Shown in pieces: positions 40,880 to 49,259 of a DNA stretch of 64,000 nucleotides. Within the stretch, counting starts at the first letter, position 1. Every line of letters starts with the position of its first letter. Source of the DNA: a virus; the IMG/VR virus record IMGVR_UViG_3300013233_000235, positions 124,001-188,000 of that record; one strand, written 5' to 3'. Under the pieces are notes generated by a model. The model was not told where the DNA came from. It saw only the letters and a program-made list of their open reading frames with translations, and made no database searches. The translations under genes and the position numbers were made by a program.

Positions 40880-40935
40880 TAGAATAACCACATCACCTAT
40901 TGACCACTATACTCTGGGTAACAAAAGGATGCTGT

Positions 40936-41253
40936 ATGAACACTATACAAGTAGAAGGAAAGATGTACCCAGTGATCGATATGTCAACCCACCCCACAAA
41001 TGGGCTCATGCTCGTGGCTTTCGCCAAAGGTGTGGCGGTGGTTAGACAGGACGCACTAGGTACCAATTATGTGGATGTGGTTATACCTTACCAGGTCCCT
41101 AACCCTAGGGACATCAGGGTCCATGTAAATGCGGCTTTATCAAATGGCTATTTTTCGGCCGACTTAACCTATACGCACGTGGGCACCCCATGTACGTTCA
41201 ACCTAATAATCCCAGCAATGGGGGGAACAGATGATGAAACACACATTCGGTAG
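40936..41253 (+). CDS. beta-rich hypothetical protein (105 aa)
   Basis: Start set at ATG 40936 after AAAGGATG rather than at 40900. MLVAFAKGVAVVRQDALGTNYVDVVIPYQV is a strand-rich segment of blade-like texture. Its last 23 bases overlap the next gene. Confidence 0.7.
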   Translation: MNTIQVEGKMYPVIDMSTHPTNGLMLVAFAKGVAVVRQDALGTNYVDVVIPYQVPNPRDIRVHVNAALSNGYFSADLTYTHVGTPCTFNLIIPAMGGTDDETHIR

Positions 41254-42067
41254 TAGATTAACAATGGGCAAAGTTGCCTTTAAGGATGACGATAACTACA
41301 TCGCCATCGAGGAGGTAGTAGAAGATGGCGCTGCTAAATACGTCATGCTGGCATACGCGGGCGGCCAACAGCGGTACCAGATGGTTCGTATGCCGACATC
41401 ACCAGAGCGGTGGCGTGGGGCTGCGGTATACATGCGAGGGGGTGCATATGTGGCACACATCTCCAGACACCTGGTTACCGGGGAACACGGTATCCTGATA
41501 CGACTGTTCCTGGCCACGGGTGGTTATGTGGGCCAGTGTTACCAGCAGGATAGTGGTAACACCAGCGCAATAGGCCATAAGGCGTTGGACCACGCCGTCG
41601 AGTCCATCATCGCTGGGTCGGCCCCGGTGTTACTGGCCGGGCATGATGCTTATCCGATGGATCTTAATGAAGGTATGGATTATATTGAGGCCGACAACCC
41701 GGGTGTTGACACAGTGCAGGTGGCCGGCGATGGTAGCCTGGATATCAGTGCCTACCACGGCGACGTGTTATTCACCGTAGAGCGCACGGGCGACGATGGT
41801 AATCTGGTGAGACACAGTGTCCGTAAACACAGCCGTACAGATGGGGCGATTAGTGACAATGGTGATTATCTGGTGCTGGTGCAGCGCAAGCTTGTAAAGA
41901 CATCATTTATCACCCGACTGCTCACTTACAAGACAACACAGAATGGGTTAATGCCTATCTCCACAGCAACTGTGGGTAAGCACGGGGGGTATTTCTCAAA
42001 GGCCGAGTTGTCAGTGCGCCTAGGTAAATTTGTAGATGCCTCCATGGCATACGTTAACTACAATTAA
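41231..42067 (+). CDS. beta-propeller-like hypothetical protein (278 aa)
   Basis: ATG 41231 (with an adjacent second ATG) follows GGGGGAA. Repeats of the type AVYMRGGAYVAHISR, VQVAGDGSLDISAYHG and GAISDNGDYLVLVQR suggest a multi-blade propeller. It ends before the GGCCC terminator at 42073. Function unknown. Confidence 0.72.
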   Translation: MMKHTFGSRLTMGKVAFKDDDNYIAIEEVVEDGAAKYVMLAYAGGQQRYQMVRMPTSPERWRGAAVYMRGGAYVAHISRHLVTGEHGILIRLFLATGGYVGQCYQQDSGNTSAIGHKALDHAVESIIAGSAPVLLAGHDAYPMDLNEGMDYIEADNPGVDTVQVAGDGSLDISAYHGDVLFTVERTGDDGNLVRHSVRKHSRTDGAISDNGDYLVLVQRKLVKTSFITRLLTYKTTQNGLMPISTATVGKHGGYFSKAELSVRLGKFVDASMAYVNYN

Positions 42068-42072
42068 AAAAT

Positions 42073-42096
42073 GGCCCGTTTGGGCCCTTTTTTTTT
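42073..42096 (+). terminator. Rho-independent terminator
   Basis: GGCCC-GTTT-GGGCC hairpin followed by nine T residues. Its form differs from the cassette terminators and it separates the accessory array from the propeller/spike operon. Confidence 0.87.
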
Positions 42097-42134
42097 AGTC
42101 CGGTATTAAACCTTAATGCATAGGGAAGATGTAA

Positions 42135-42473
42135 ATGAAAGCCATATTGCGAGTGGATAGTGTGAGTAAAGTGAGCGTGGATCGAATGGGTGCAGGTACG
42201 TTGACCACGACTCTTACAGGTGGCCGCACACACCAGGTTAGTACAGACGGGTTGAGCAATGCTGACATAACGGCTTTGCGTGCTAACAAATACGGGGTGG
42301 TTTATAGTGATGGTAGCATCTTGTTGCTGAGCATCAGGGACTTGATACACTTAGCTTTGGCTGCACTCGATGACGATATAAATAACAATCTACCATTACT
42401 CAGGATGGTTGGCCAATCTGTGGAGCATGGTGGTAGTGCCACCGCCGCTATCCTACTAGAGTTGGGGATCTGA
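42135..42473 (+). CDS. hypothetical protein (112 aa)
   Basis: First gene of the 42135-46970 unit, with GGGAAG upstream of ATG 42135. A beta-rich N-terminal half (VDRMGAGTLTTTLTGGR, YGVVYSDGSILLL) is followed by a helical C terminus. It is followed two bases later by a propeller gene. No family recognised. Confidence 0.7.
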   Translation: MKAILRVDSVSKVSVDRMGAGTLTTTLTGGRTHQVSTDGLSNADITALRANKYGVVYSDGSILLLSIRDLIHLALAALDDDINNNLPLLRMVGQSVEHGGSATAAILLELGI

Positions 42474-42475
42474 CT

Positions 42476-43576
42476 GTGGCTAATAGTTACGTAAGCGGGC
42501 TATTAAAGCGGAAGGTGTATAAACATATAACCGATGCATCCGGTGACGGGGTTGTAACAATGGCGTTCACACCCACCGACGGCGGGGGGGCCCTAGCCAT
42601 CAGGCGTAGAGACGCCGCCGGTGTACGAGTTGTATCACTGGATACATCTATAACACATGTGGGTGAGTACTTTACAGGTATGGCGGCCATAAGCGGTGAT
42701 GGAAACTTGGCGATAATAATCACATCGGTTGGGGATAGTCATAAAGTCCGCATGTACCGTTACGATGGTAGCACGTATCGGGATGTTGGTACGCATACGT
42801 TGGCAACTGGTGGTGGATTACACACCGGCATCAACTTAAGTTGGACCGGTGTTACCTACGTACTCCATTCCAACCTAACCCCCTGGGAAGCACCCAGTGC
42901 AATCGTAGTAACCAATGTCAACGGCAGCCCAGAGGTAATAGGGCAGGCGGGCGTGGGCTACGTATCCATATCTGATGATGGTACACAGATGCTAGGGGTG
43001 AGTCGCTGTTCTGCCACAGATGTTGGTAAGGCGGTTATCTACGACCTATCTGGCGGAACTGTCGCCACCATGGCTAACCTGAGCATGGCTATACCTGGTG
43101 GGGCTAAAATACCCCACGCCGCAGGCACTATGTCTGGTAACGGTAAGAGTGTGGTTATTCCTATGTACACCATGCCGAGAGCGGGTGGTAGGGATGGTAT
43201 ATCTGCACTAATGCGGTTCACTAAATCCGACGCCACCGGGGCGTGGGAATACATGGGTGCTGTCAACTTATACAGCGGGTGTATAACCCCCCCATTGCTG
43301 GAGAGTACCACATCTATAGTCAGCTGTTACACAGGTGAACATATGTGCATAGCTGGGGTGGATGATGGTGGTGAAACCATGATCCGTTTTTATAAATACG
43401 CTACCCCTAGGTGGTTAATGGTAGAACACTCCATCGACAATGGTTCAGTGCTATCCGCTATGCGTAGGCTACCGCCTATGTACCTGCGCAGTCATGGGGA
43501 TCAGGCCTTGCTTGTTAGAGCCACCAATTCTGGTGTAATGGAAGTCACAATGTTTTACGACCAATTCGGGGGATAA
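42476..43576 (+). CDS. beta-propeller protein, first of three in tandem (366 aa)
   Basis: GTG 42476 starts just after the previous TGA. Blade signatures GMAAISGDGNLAIIITS, VSISDDGTQMLGVSR and AGTMSGNGKSVVIPMY recur at about 45-60 residue spacing, matching a propeller of the FG-GAP/YVTN kind. It is likely secreted or virion-associated rather than enzymatic. Two further propeller genes and a spike-like gene follow. Confidence 0.75.
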   Translation: MANSYVSGLLKRKVYKHITDASGDGVVTMAFTPTDGGGALAIRRRDAAGVRVVSLDTSITHVGEYFTGMAAISGDGNLAIIITSVGDSHKVRMYRYDGSTYRDVGTHTLATGGGLHTGINLSWTGVTYVLHSNLTPWEAPSAIVVTNVNGSPEVIGQAGVGYVSISDDGTQMLGVSRCSATDVGKAVIYDLSGGTVATMANLSMAIPGGAKIPHAAGTMSGNGKSVVIPMYTMPRAGGRDGISALMRFTKSDATGAWEYMGAVNLYSGCITPPLLESTTSIVSCYTGEHMCIAGVDDGGETMIRFYKYATPRWLMVEHSIDNGSVLSAMRRLPPMYLRSHGDQALLVRATNSGVMEVTMFYDQFGG

Positions 43577-43580
43577 CAAC

Positions 43581-44708
43581 ATGGTAACCATAACTAAAGC
43601 AGCCATTCTAGATGGTATAGATATCGGTGTCACAGATATAGCGGTGTCATTGGATGGGTCCTTAATGCTGGTCGGTGATGCAGCCGTTGGCACGGTACAC
43701 GTCTACGATTATGGCCCAACTGGATACACCCTCACGGAGAAGCTGCACCCCCCGGGTATTAGAAACTTCGGATACGCCCTTGGAATAAGCCCTGATAATA
43801 CCACAATCATTATCGGGTCGTCTGTGGCACTCATCGGCGACCAGGTGCTATCCCCTGAGAGGGCCTTCGCAACCATCCTAGAACGGCCTCTAGGGGCTCT
43901 ATTCTTTATGGAGTCAGCTTTCATCGATGTTGGCCTTAACGGCCTAACACCGGCATGCTATAGCTTCTCAGCGGATGGTCTCACCTTATCTATTGCGGCA
44001 GCCCGACTCCAGGGTGAGGTATTCATGTTCGAGGGGGAAGAGACCGCTGTTACTGGTGACGACCCCCTATCCGTGCAGATCTACAAGTACGGGCTTGCAG
44101 CAGGATGGGCTATTGAGAAAGAATATGTGGTGGGTAATATGGATAACCTCCGCCAAGCTTATGGTGGGACGGCATGGTTAGACCCCCTGGGCACATCTAT
44201 CTGGATGACCACCAATTGGGGTTGGGGTGCCGGCTCTGGCACACGCTTACATCGGGCAGAAATGGTTAGTGGTTTTTGGGCACCACCGGTGCTGGTGGTG
44301 CCGGACATCGGCGATACGATCGTGTACTCCACCACCCCCACGACCATGCTGTATAGTGACACTAGCCGCGTACCAGGGTTAGGCTGTGCATACACTCTCC
44401 CACTCCCACCGCCAATGGGCGCACTGCCGGCATTACTGCCAAAGCCCGCAGGCGCTGATCCATTAATGTATGCTAAGAATGTAGCCATCTCACCAGATGG
44501 TGCACTTATAGCAACAACATCTAGACGCGAGGATGCGATAACTGGCAACATACATATCACCCGTGGCGGGACATACCTTGGGGCGATATGGGTACGCAAT
44601 GTTAAAGAGACTGATTACGGGGAGATAATCCGACTTGTAAACACCCCACTTGGATACAGAGTCATCACGAATGAGGGCGCTAGCGTAAATATATACGAGT
44701 GCGTTTAA
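43581..44708 (+). CDS. beta-propeller protein, second of three in tandem (375 aa)
   Basis: Starts at ATG 43581, four bases after the previous stop. IAVSLDGSLMLVGDAAVGTVHVYDYG, GYALGISPDNTTIIIGSSV and VAISPDGALIATTSRRED are close to the FG-GAP blade pattern of the large fibres at 49-55 kb. A shared ancestry is therefore likely. Function in adhesion or tail structure is inferred. Confidence 0.75.
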   Translation: MVTITKAAILDGIDIGVTDIAVSLDGSLMLVGDAAVGTVHVYDYGPTGYTLTEKLHPPGIRNFGYALGISPDNTTIIIGSSVALIGDQVLSPERAFATILERPLGALFFMESAFIDVGLNGLTPACYSFSADGLTLSIAAARLQGEVFMFEGEETAVTGDDPLSVQIYKYGLAAGWAIEKEYVVGNMDNLRQAYGGTAWLDPLGTSIWMTTNWGWGAGSGTRLHRAEMVSGFWAPPVLVVPDIGDTIVYSTTPTTMLYSDTSRVPGLGCAYTLPLPPPMGALPALLPKPAGADPLMYAKNVAISPDGALIATTSRREDAITGNIHITRGGTYLGAIWVRNVKETDYGEIIRLVNTPLGYRVITNEGASVNIYECV

Positions 44709-44728
44709 ACATAACACTGGAGAGAGAT

Positions 44729-45793
44729 ATGCGTATAGTTGTAAATGGCCCACCGATGTATGGGAGGCACATGGCGTCTTCCGACGATGGTACGATGCTG
44801 GCAATAGGTATGGTTGGGGACGCTAGAATAGAGGGTGTCCCTGTATGGGTAGTGGACCTATACCACGTTGTTATGGGTAAACCCAAACTTATAGACAGGC
44901 TGACCGGGCAGTGCGGTGAAGGCACCCCCAGAATAACAGATCTGGTCATGGCTGATTACGGTCAGAGATTAACCATATCCAGTTCAACGGGGGTAACCAC
45001 TTACCACATATGGCCGCATGGGGCCAAGAAGCGTCCAGATGTGAGTGAGTCTTACTGCTATGATGCTAAGGTGGCTATTAGCTCTGATGGTGGCACCATT
45101 ATGGCAAGTCGGACGAGTGCCACGGCGTACGGTGGTATAGCTAGTAGACTCGGCATCATGAAGCCCCATGAACACCCAGACTTACTACCACGGTATTTTA
45201 AATCGGTCAAGGGTAAAGTCAGGGTTATATCCGGTGGCGTTTCCAACGATGGTACGACTATCGCGGTAGCCACAACGATGTGGTGTGACGGCCGATACCT
45301 AGCTAACCAACTAGCCATATGTGGTAATTGTGGGGATATACGTAAATACCCTGTTGACACATTCTCCCCGGATACCCCACCGGTGCTGTCCACTGGTGGT
45401 GGGACAGTATGGCTATCCCAGGGTGCGGGCGGTAGAAGCATAAACATCTATACCAAAGATGGTAAGTCGAGACTGTTTATGTTACTCCCTGATAACCTGA
45501 CTGTTGTTGGCCGGGTGTGTCTAAGTGTCACACAGCGGTACCTATATATCGGCGTGTTCGACGCCAGCATTGGGAGTACCCAGGTGTGGATGGTAAGCAC
45601 GGCTCGGCGGGAATATACCCCGCTACCGAATAAAATCTTCGGATTGAACCTACCTTATCCGGGTGTTACAGCTTGGTCCGTTGGGACAAGCGGGTTATAC
45701 ATGCTATCGGGTGACACCAACATGGTGTACCTTGAAAAGACTACGGGCATTAGCCCTTTAACACTAAGTTCTCTAAGGAGTTGTGATGAGTAA
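44729..45793 (+). CDS. beta-propeller protein, third of three in tandem (354 aa)
   Basis: Start set at ATG 44729 after GGAGAGAG. MASSDDGTMLAIGMVGD, VAISSDGGTIMASRTS and GGVSNDGTTIAVATT are blade repeats. Cys pairs (ICGNCGD) interrupt the middle. The stop overlaps the next small gene (ATGAGTAA). Confidence 0.74.
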   Translation: MRIVVNGPPMYGRHMASSDDGTMLAIGMVGDARIEGVPVWVVDLYHVVMGKPKLIDRLTGQCGEGTPRITDLVMADYGQRLTISSSTGVTTYHIWPHGAKKRPDVSESYCYDAKVAISSDGGTIMASRTSATAYGGIASRLGIMKPHEHPDLLPRYFKSVKGKVRVISGGVSNDGTTIAVATTMWCDGRYLANQLAICGNCGDIRKYPVDTFSPDTPPVLSTGGGTVWLSQGAGGRSINIYTKDGKSRLFMLLPDNLTVVGRVCLSVTQRYLYIGVFDASIGSTQVWMVSTARREYTPLPNKIFGLNLPYPGVTAWSVGTSGLYMLSGDTNMVYLEKTTGISPLTLSSLRSCDE

Positions 45794-46046
45794 CGCCTTC
45801 AACGGGTACTTCGATAACACCATCAGTGGTGACCACGGTAGAAGGCACGCCCTTAAGGGCGATGCTGTTATGGCCACCTTCATACAACTGGACGATACGG
45901 GCCTATGGCTGTACAGCGAAGAGGATACAAGATCCGAGCAGCTGTGGGCACTGCTAGCCCACTACACTTCCACCACCGGTAGCACATCCATACAGAAAAT
46001 GTACAAGGAACTAATGGGGTGGGCTGAACATAACCTAGAGGTTTAA
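45786..46046 (+). CDS. small hypothetical protein upstream of the spike (86 aa)
   Basis: Start set at ATG 45786 after AAGGAG. FIQLDDTGLWLYSEEDTRSEQLWALLAHY is half beta, half helix. It lies four bases before the spike-like gene, so it could be its chaperone or baseplate partner. Confidence 0.7.
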   Translation: MSNAFNGYFDNTISGDHGRRHALKGDAVMATFIQLDDTGLWLYSEEDTRSEQLWALLAHYTSTTGSTSIQKMYKELMGWAEHNLEV

Positions 46047-46049
46047 CAC

Positions 46050-46970
46050 ATGAGTATTATATCGATATACTCGTTGGGCACCGTGGCTGAGAACAAGCTT
46101 CCGGACACCGATGTGGTAGAGATATACCCCAATGAAACATTACCACTAATGGATGGGGAACTTGATGTATCCATATCGCCGGTCGAGTCATCTGGCATCG
46201 ATCGTGAGGGCCGAGGTTACACAGCATCTGCTAATGTGGCTAACACCCTGTCGTGCAAATGGTTAAAGAGTACCTTTAGAGACACGTGCCCCGATGTAAG
46301 GCGCGGTGAGCGCGTGCTAATCATCAACATCGGCAACAGTATGGATTTCTGGTTCATACCGTTGGGGCTGGATGACCACTTGCGGAGGTTGGAGACCGTG
46401 CGCTTCTCTATCAGCGCATTCCCAGAAAACGAGGATGAGGACCCCAGTGTAGATAACAGATATTTCATTGAGCTAAGTTCTCACAAAAAGACTATAACAG
46501 TTAGTACCTCTATGCGGAATGGTGAAGTCGCTAGTTATGTCATGCAGTTGAACATGGATATAGGCCATGCGACCCTGGTGGATAACACCGAACAGATCAT
46601 CCAGATGGACACCGCCAATAAGCACATCTGGGCCCAAAACAGTGAGAAGGTATTGGCCGAGCTTAATAAGCGTGACCTTAAGTTACAAACACCAGATGGA
46701 TCAGAGATCCATATGCGTGGGGCTGACATACTTGCGCATAACGGCAATGGTGTAAAATTCGAGATGGTGGGGTCAAATACAACATCGACCTCACCCGGTA
46801 ACCACGTGGTTAATGCCACTAACCATATTGTCAATGCTAAGACTTTCCATAACAAACCCGTGATTGGCGGGAAGGCCACATACGGAAAGATCAATGCTGG
46901 CAAAGTCAGTGCTGGCCAGATTGGGGTAGGCATCCTCGTAGCAGGTAAGTTTAACTATCCAAAACCATAA
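46050..46970 (+). CDS. Probable baseplate central spike protein (306 aa)
   Basis: AGAGG lies nine bases upstream of ATG 46050. Residues 1-190 are beta-rich, with an ERVLIINIGNSMDFWFIPLG segment of the OB-fold/gpV type. The C-terminal third has the repetitive short-strand pattern of a membrane-piercing beta-helix (NHVVNATNHIVNAKTFHNKPVIGGKATYGKINAGKVSAGQIGVG). Trimeric spikes with this layout puncture the outer membrane. It is the last gene before a perfect bidirectional hairpin. Called by pattern, not by similarity search. Confidence 0.65.
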   Translation: MSIISIYSLGTVAENKLPDTDVVEIYPNETLPLMDGELDVSISPVESSGIDREGRGYTASANVANTLSCKWLKSTFRDTCPDVRRGERVLIINIGNSMDFWFIPLGLDDHLRRLETVRFSISAFPENEDEDPSVDNRYFIELSSHKKTITVSTSMRNGEVASYVMQLNMDIGHATLVDNTEQIIQMDTANKHIWAQNSEKVLAELNKRDLKLQTPDGSEIHMRGADILAHNGNGVKFEMVGSNTTSTSPGNHVVNATNHIVNAKTFHNKPVIGGKATYGKINAGKVSAGQIGVGILVAGKFNYPKP

Positions 46971-47009
46971 ATAACACCCAGAGCCACATCGGCTCTGGGT
47001 GTTATTTAT
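46967..47009. terminator. Bidirectional terminator
   Basis: A perfect 19-bp stem (ATAAATAACACCCAGAGCC and its complement) around ACATC between converging operons. On both strands the arm ends in a T/A-rich tract. Confidence 0.85.
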
Positions 47010-47026
47010 GTTTAAAAGGTGTGTTA

Positions 47027-47497
47027 CTAACACATGCGGATGATTGGTATACCCATGTAATTGGCCACACCTCTGGCACAGGCCTGTGCCTGATTTTTAG
47101 TGCTGTCACTAGGTGCAACCATTAACCCAGCGGACCTCACATCCGTGGCCTGAAAGCCCTCGTCCCCAATTACAGACATTACCGTGGCCGATACCGCATT
47201 CTGGAAGGCCGTATTAGCAGTTGTTAGTTCTCTAACAATACCGTGGGTCTCTAAGAATTTGGCGACCTCTTGCGTTTCATAGCGGGTTGGCGTGAATGTG
47301 CCGGGCCTCGCTTTAGCCGTCCATAAGTCGGCCGAACCACCCTCCTCGACACATATTTGCATTAAGGCATCATTGCCGTCGGGCACCTCGGTTAGCCGGA
47401 TTTGCCAGCCCTTGGCAATCTGTCCCTTGACAACCGCCCGCATGTAATCCATGTTTTTAAGCACATACGCGTTACTACACATTATCGTACAATACAT
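47027..47497 (-). CDS. hypothetical tail-block protein (156 aa)
   Basis: Starts MYCTIMCSNAYVLKNMDYMRAVVKGQIAKGW. Its N terminus resembles that of the 231-residue protein at 52652-53347 (MYCEIYRGTLRVAGPMEYTMDAVKEVCG), so the two share a small domain. Both lie downstream of fibre genes in the same direction, which suggests fibre assembly or attachment factors. Function not established. Confidence 0.68.
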   Translation of the reverse strand: MYCTIMCSNAYVLKNMDYMRAVVKGQIAKGWQIRLTEVPDGNDALMQICVEEGGSADLWTAKARPGTFTPTRYETQEVAKFLETHGIVRELTTANTAFQNAVSATVMSVIGDEGFQATDVRSAGLMVAPSDSTKNQAQACARGVANYMGIPIIRMC

Positions 47498-47510
47498 CTA
47501 GGTAAATCTC

Positions 47511-48851
47511 CTATACCGATCCGGCATTAATATCCCCAACATATATCTCGTCAGGTGGGTAGACCACAGTTGGTATTGTGTCGCTATCGCGGCAATCGAT
47601 TATATCACTAGCGCTAATGGTGACTGGGATTACAGCGGTCCCATCGCCATCATCAGTCTCTAATAACGCCTCGGTGTCGTCACCATAGCCCACATCGGTA
47701 TCTACCACAACTGTATCATCAGAAGAAGCGACATCATCGGTGGTGGTACTGGCGTCACCAACACTTGTATCGGCAGACTCGCCGGTGGCATCGGTTGTGG
47801 CCGTGGCATCTTCTGCGGATGCACCGCCGGTATCAGAAGACCCATCGGTGCTATCAGTGGTGGCGTCATTGGATGTGTCCACACTATCCGTAGATACATC
47901 GCCGGCATCGGAGGTGCTGGCGTTATCACCATCGCTTGTACCGACATCTGTGGACGTGACATCATCGGCCGGGACCTCTGTTACCACCTCCACCCCATCA
48001 TCTGAAGACGCAGTTATGGTGGATGACCCATCCTCGTGCACTTCCTCGGTAGTAGTGGTGGTGGTAACGGTTTCAGACCCGTTAGCTTCGACCACATGCA
48101 CTTCCTCGGTAGTGGTGGTTGATGTAACCTGTGTAGTTGGGTGGTTAGTGATGTGGCTGTTTATGGTCTCCCTTAGGGCGGAGACCTCCACCTTAAGGTT
48201 CTCGTTGTCGGATATCAATTGCTGTAAGTGGTAGAAATACAGGTTAACATCTTCCCGCATTCTGCCAAGTAACTGCAATGTACGACCGTCTTGCTCGCGC
48301 AATGCCTGACCCGATGTGGCCAGCGGCCTGGCGTCCACCATCGCCTGGGTCATTTTATCGATGGCATCGGTGAGTGGGTTAAGCTTCTCGACATCATCGA
48401 TGGTGTGTGTATGTGGACCGGGTGGGTACAACCCCGGGAGATTACGGATATGGCTAAATACAACCACCCTATCGGCCGCTAATCGGATAGCATCCCTGAG
48501 ATTACGCAGCAGCTCATCGGATGTACCCTCGTACCCACCCACCAATTGGCAGGTCAGTAGCAGTTCCCCATACACCGCAGGATTTATTAACTCGATGGCA
48601 GTTGCAGCTTCGTGCCCTGTTGCTGCTACCACTTCAGGCTCAATGCCTAGAAAGCGGTAGTCCACCCCTAGCACCAATGGGGCGCTATCCAACGGTCTAC
48701 GTAGATAATGACCCTTGGTGTAAAATATACCCTCATTGCAGATGATGATACGGCTTCCATCCTCAGCTGCATTGTGGGGCTCGTCAACAACTAAGTTGGC
48801 GGGGTTTTTTGCCGACTCATCGTAATGCCGTTTAAATATACCGGTAACCAT
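47511..48851 (-). CDS. Probable tail/fibre protein with long acidic Ser/Thr/Asp tail (446 aa)
   Basis: Residues 1-230 look folded: LVLGVDYRFLGIEPE, then a GPHTHTIDDVEKLNPLTDAIDKM segment typical of baseplate proteins, and a coiled coil (LQQLISDNENLKVEVSALRETI). From about 240 to 405 the chain is almost wholly Ser, Thr, Asp, Ala and Val in irregular repeats (TTEEVH twice). The C terminus is short and folded again. The low-complexity part could be a flexible stalk. Function inferred from location. Confidence 0.7.
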   Translation of the reverse strand: MVTGIFKRHYDESAKNPANLVVDEPHNAAEDGSRIIICNEGIFYTKGHYLRRPLDSAPLVLGVDYRFLGIEPEVVAATGHEAATAIELINPAVYGELLLTCQLVGGYEGTSDELLRNLRDAIRLAADRVVVFSHIRNLPGLYPPGPHTHTIDDVEKLNPLTDAIDKMTQAMVDARPLATSGQALREQDGRTLQLLGRMREDVNLYFYHLQQLISDNENLKVEVSALRETINSHITNHPTTQVTSTTTTEEVHVVEANGSETVTTTTTTEEVHEDGSSTITASSDDGVEVVTEVPADDVTSTDVGTSDGDNASTSDAGDVSTDSVDTSNDATTDSTDGSSDTGGASAEDATATTDATGESADTSVGDASTTTDDVASSDDTVVVDTDVGYGDDTEALLETDDGDGTAVIPVTISASDIIDCRDSDTIPTVVYPPDEIYVGDINAGSV

Positions 48852-48861
48852 GTATCACCCC

Positions 48862-49254
48862 CTAGGCTGTGTCGCCGAACCATCTAACCCGTAGATATCC
48901 GTAAACAGAAACGGCCATGTACATGGACTTACGACGGATAGGCTGTATGCCACCGAGCTTCATGGATTCATTAAAAATCCGGTTGGCTTTGGCCCAGCCC
49001 CAGCCTTCATCCAATGCATAGTCGTGAAGACATGCCTCAATGAAATACCGATCGATGGGCGGGAATAAACCCCACATCACGCGAAGTGTGCTGGCGCCAT
49101 CCGTGATAAACCCTTTGGGGATAGTGATCCCACTCGCTTGGTCCTTATATTCTTCAACAAAGAGGTATAGGACCCGGCCACCAATCTTGTTTGGTATGAT
49201 AGGTTGTACAGGGATCGGCGTATGGTCGGAAATATCGTATTTACTCTTATACAT
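48862..49254 (-). CDS. DUF1353 family phage protein (130 aa)
   Basis: The DUF1353 pattern is clear: GITIPKGFITDGASTLRVMWGLFPP, FIEACLHDYALDEGW with the conserved HDY, then KANRIFNESMKLGGI and a final SMYMAVSVYGYLRV. The family is common in phages, often near tail or lysis genes, and its function is not known. It sits between tail genes here. Confidence 0.85.
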   Translation of the reverse strand: MYKSKYDISDHTPIPVQPIIPNKIGGRVLYLFVEEYKDQASGITIPKGFITDGASTLRVMWGLFPPIDRYFIEACLHDYALDEGWGWAKANRIFNESMKLGGIQPIRRKSMYMAVSVYGYLRVRWFGDTA

Positions 49255-49259
49255 ATTGG

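Noticed and set aside
40880-40935. A class A-type hairpin in the leader before 40936 (CCTATTGA octamer)
   Set aside because: The octamer fits CNNNTTGA, but the flanks do not pair, so it is treated as chance.
47702-48234. Long open frames on the + strand opposite the Ser/Thr/Asp-rich fibre gene
   Set aside because: They follow from the low-complexity codon pattern of the real - gene, are rich in Ser/Val repeats, and have no good Shine-Dalgarno.
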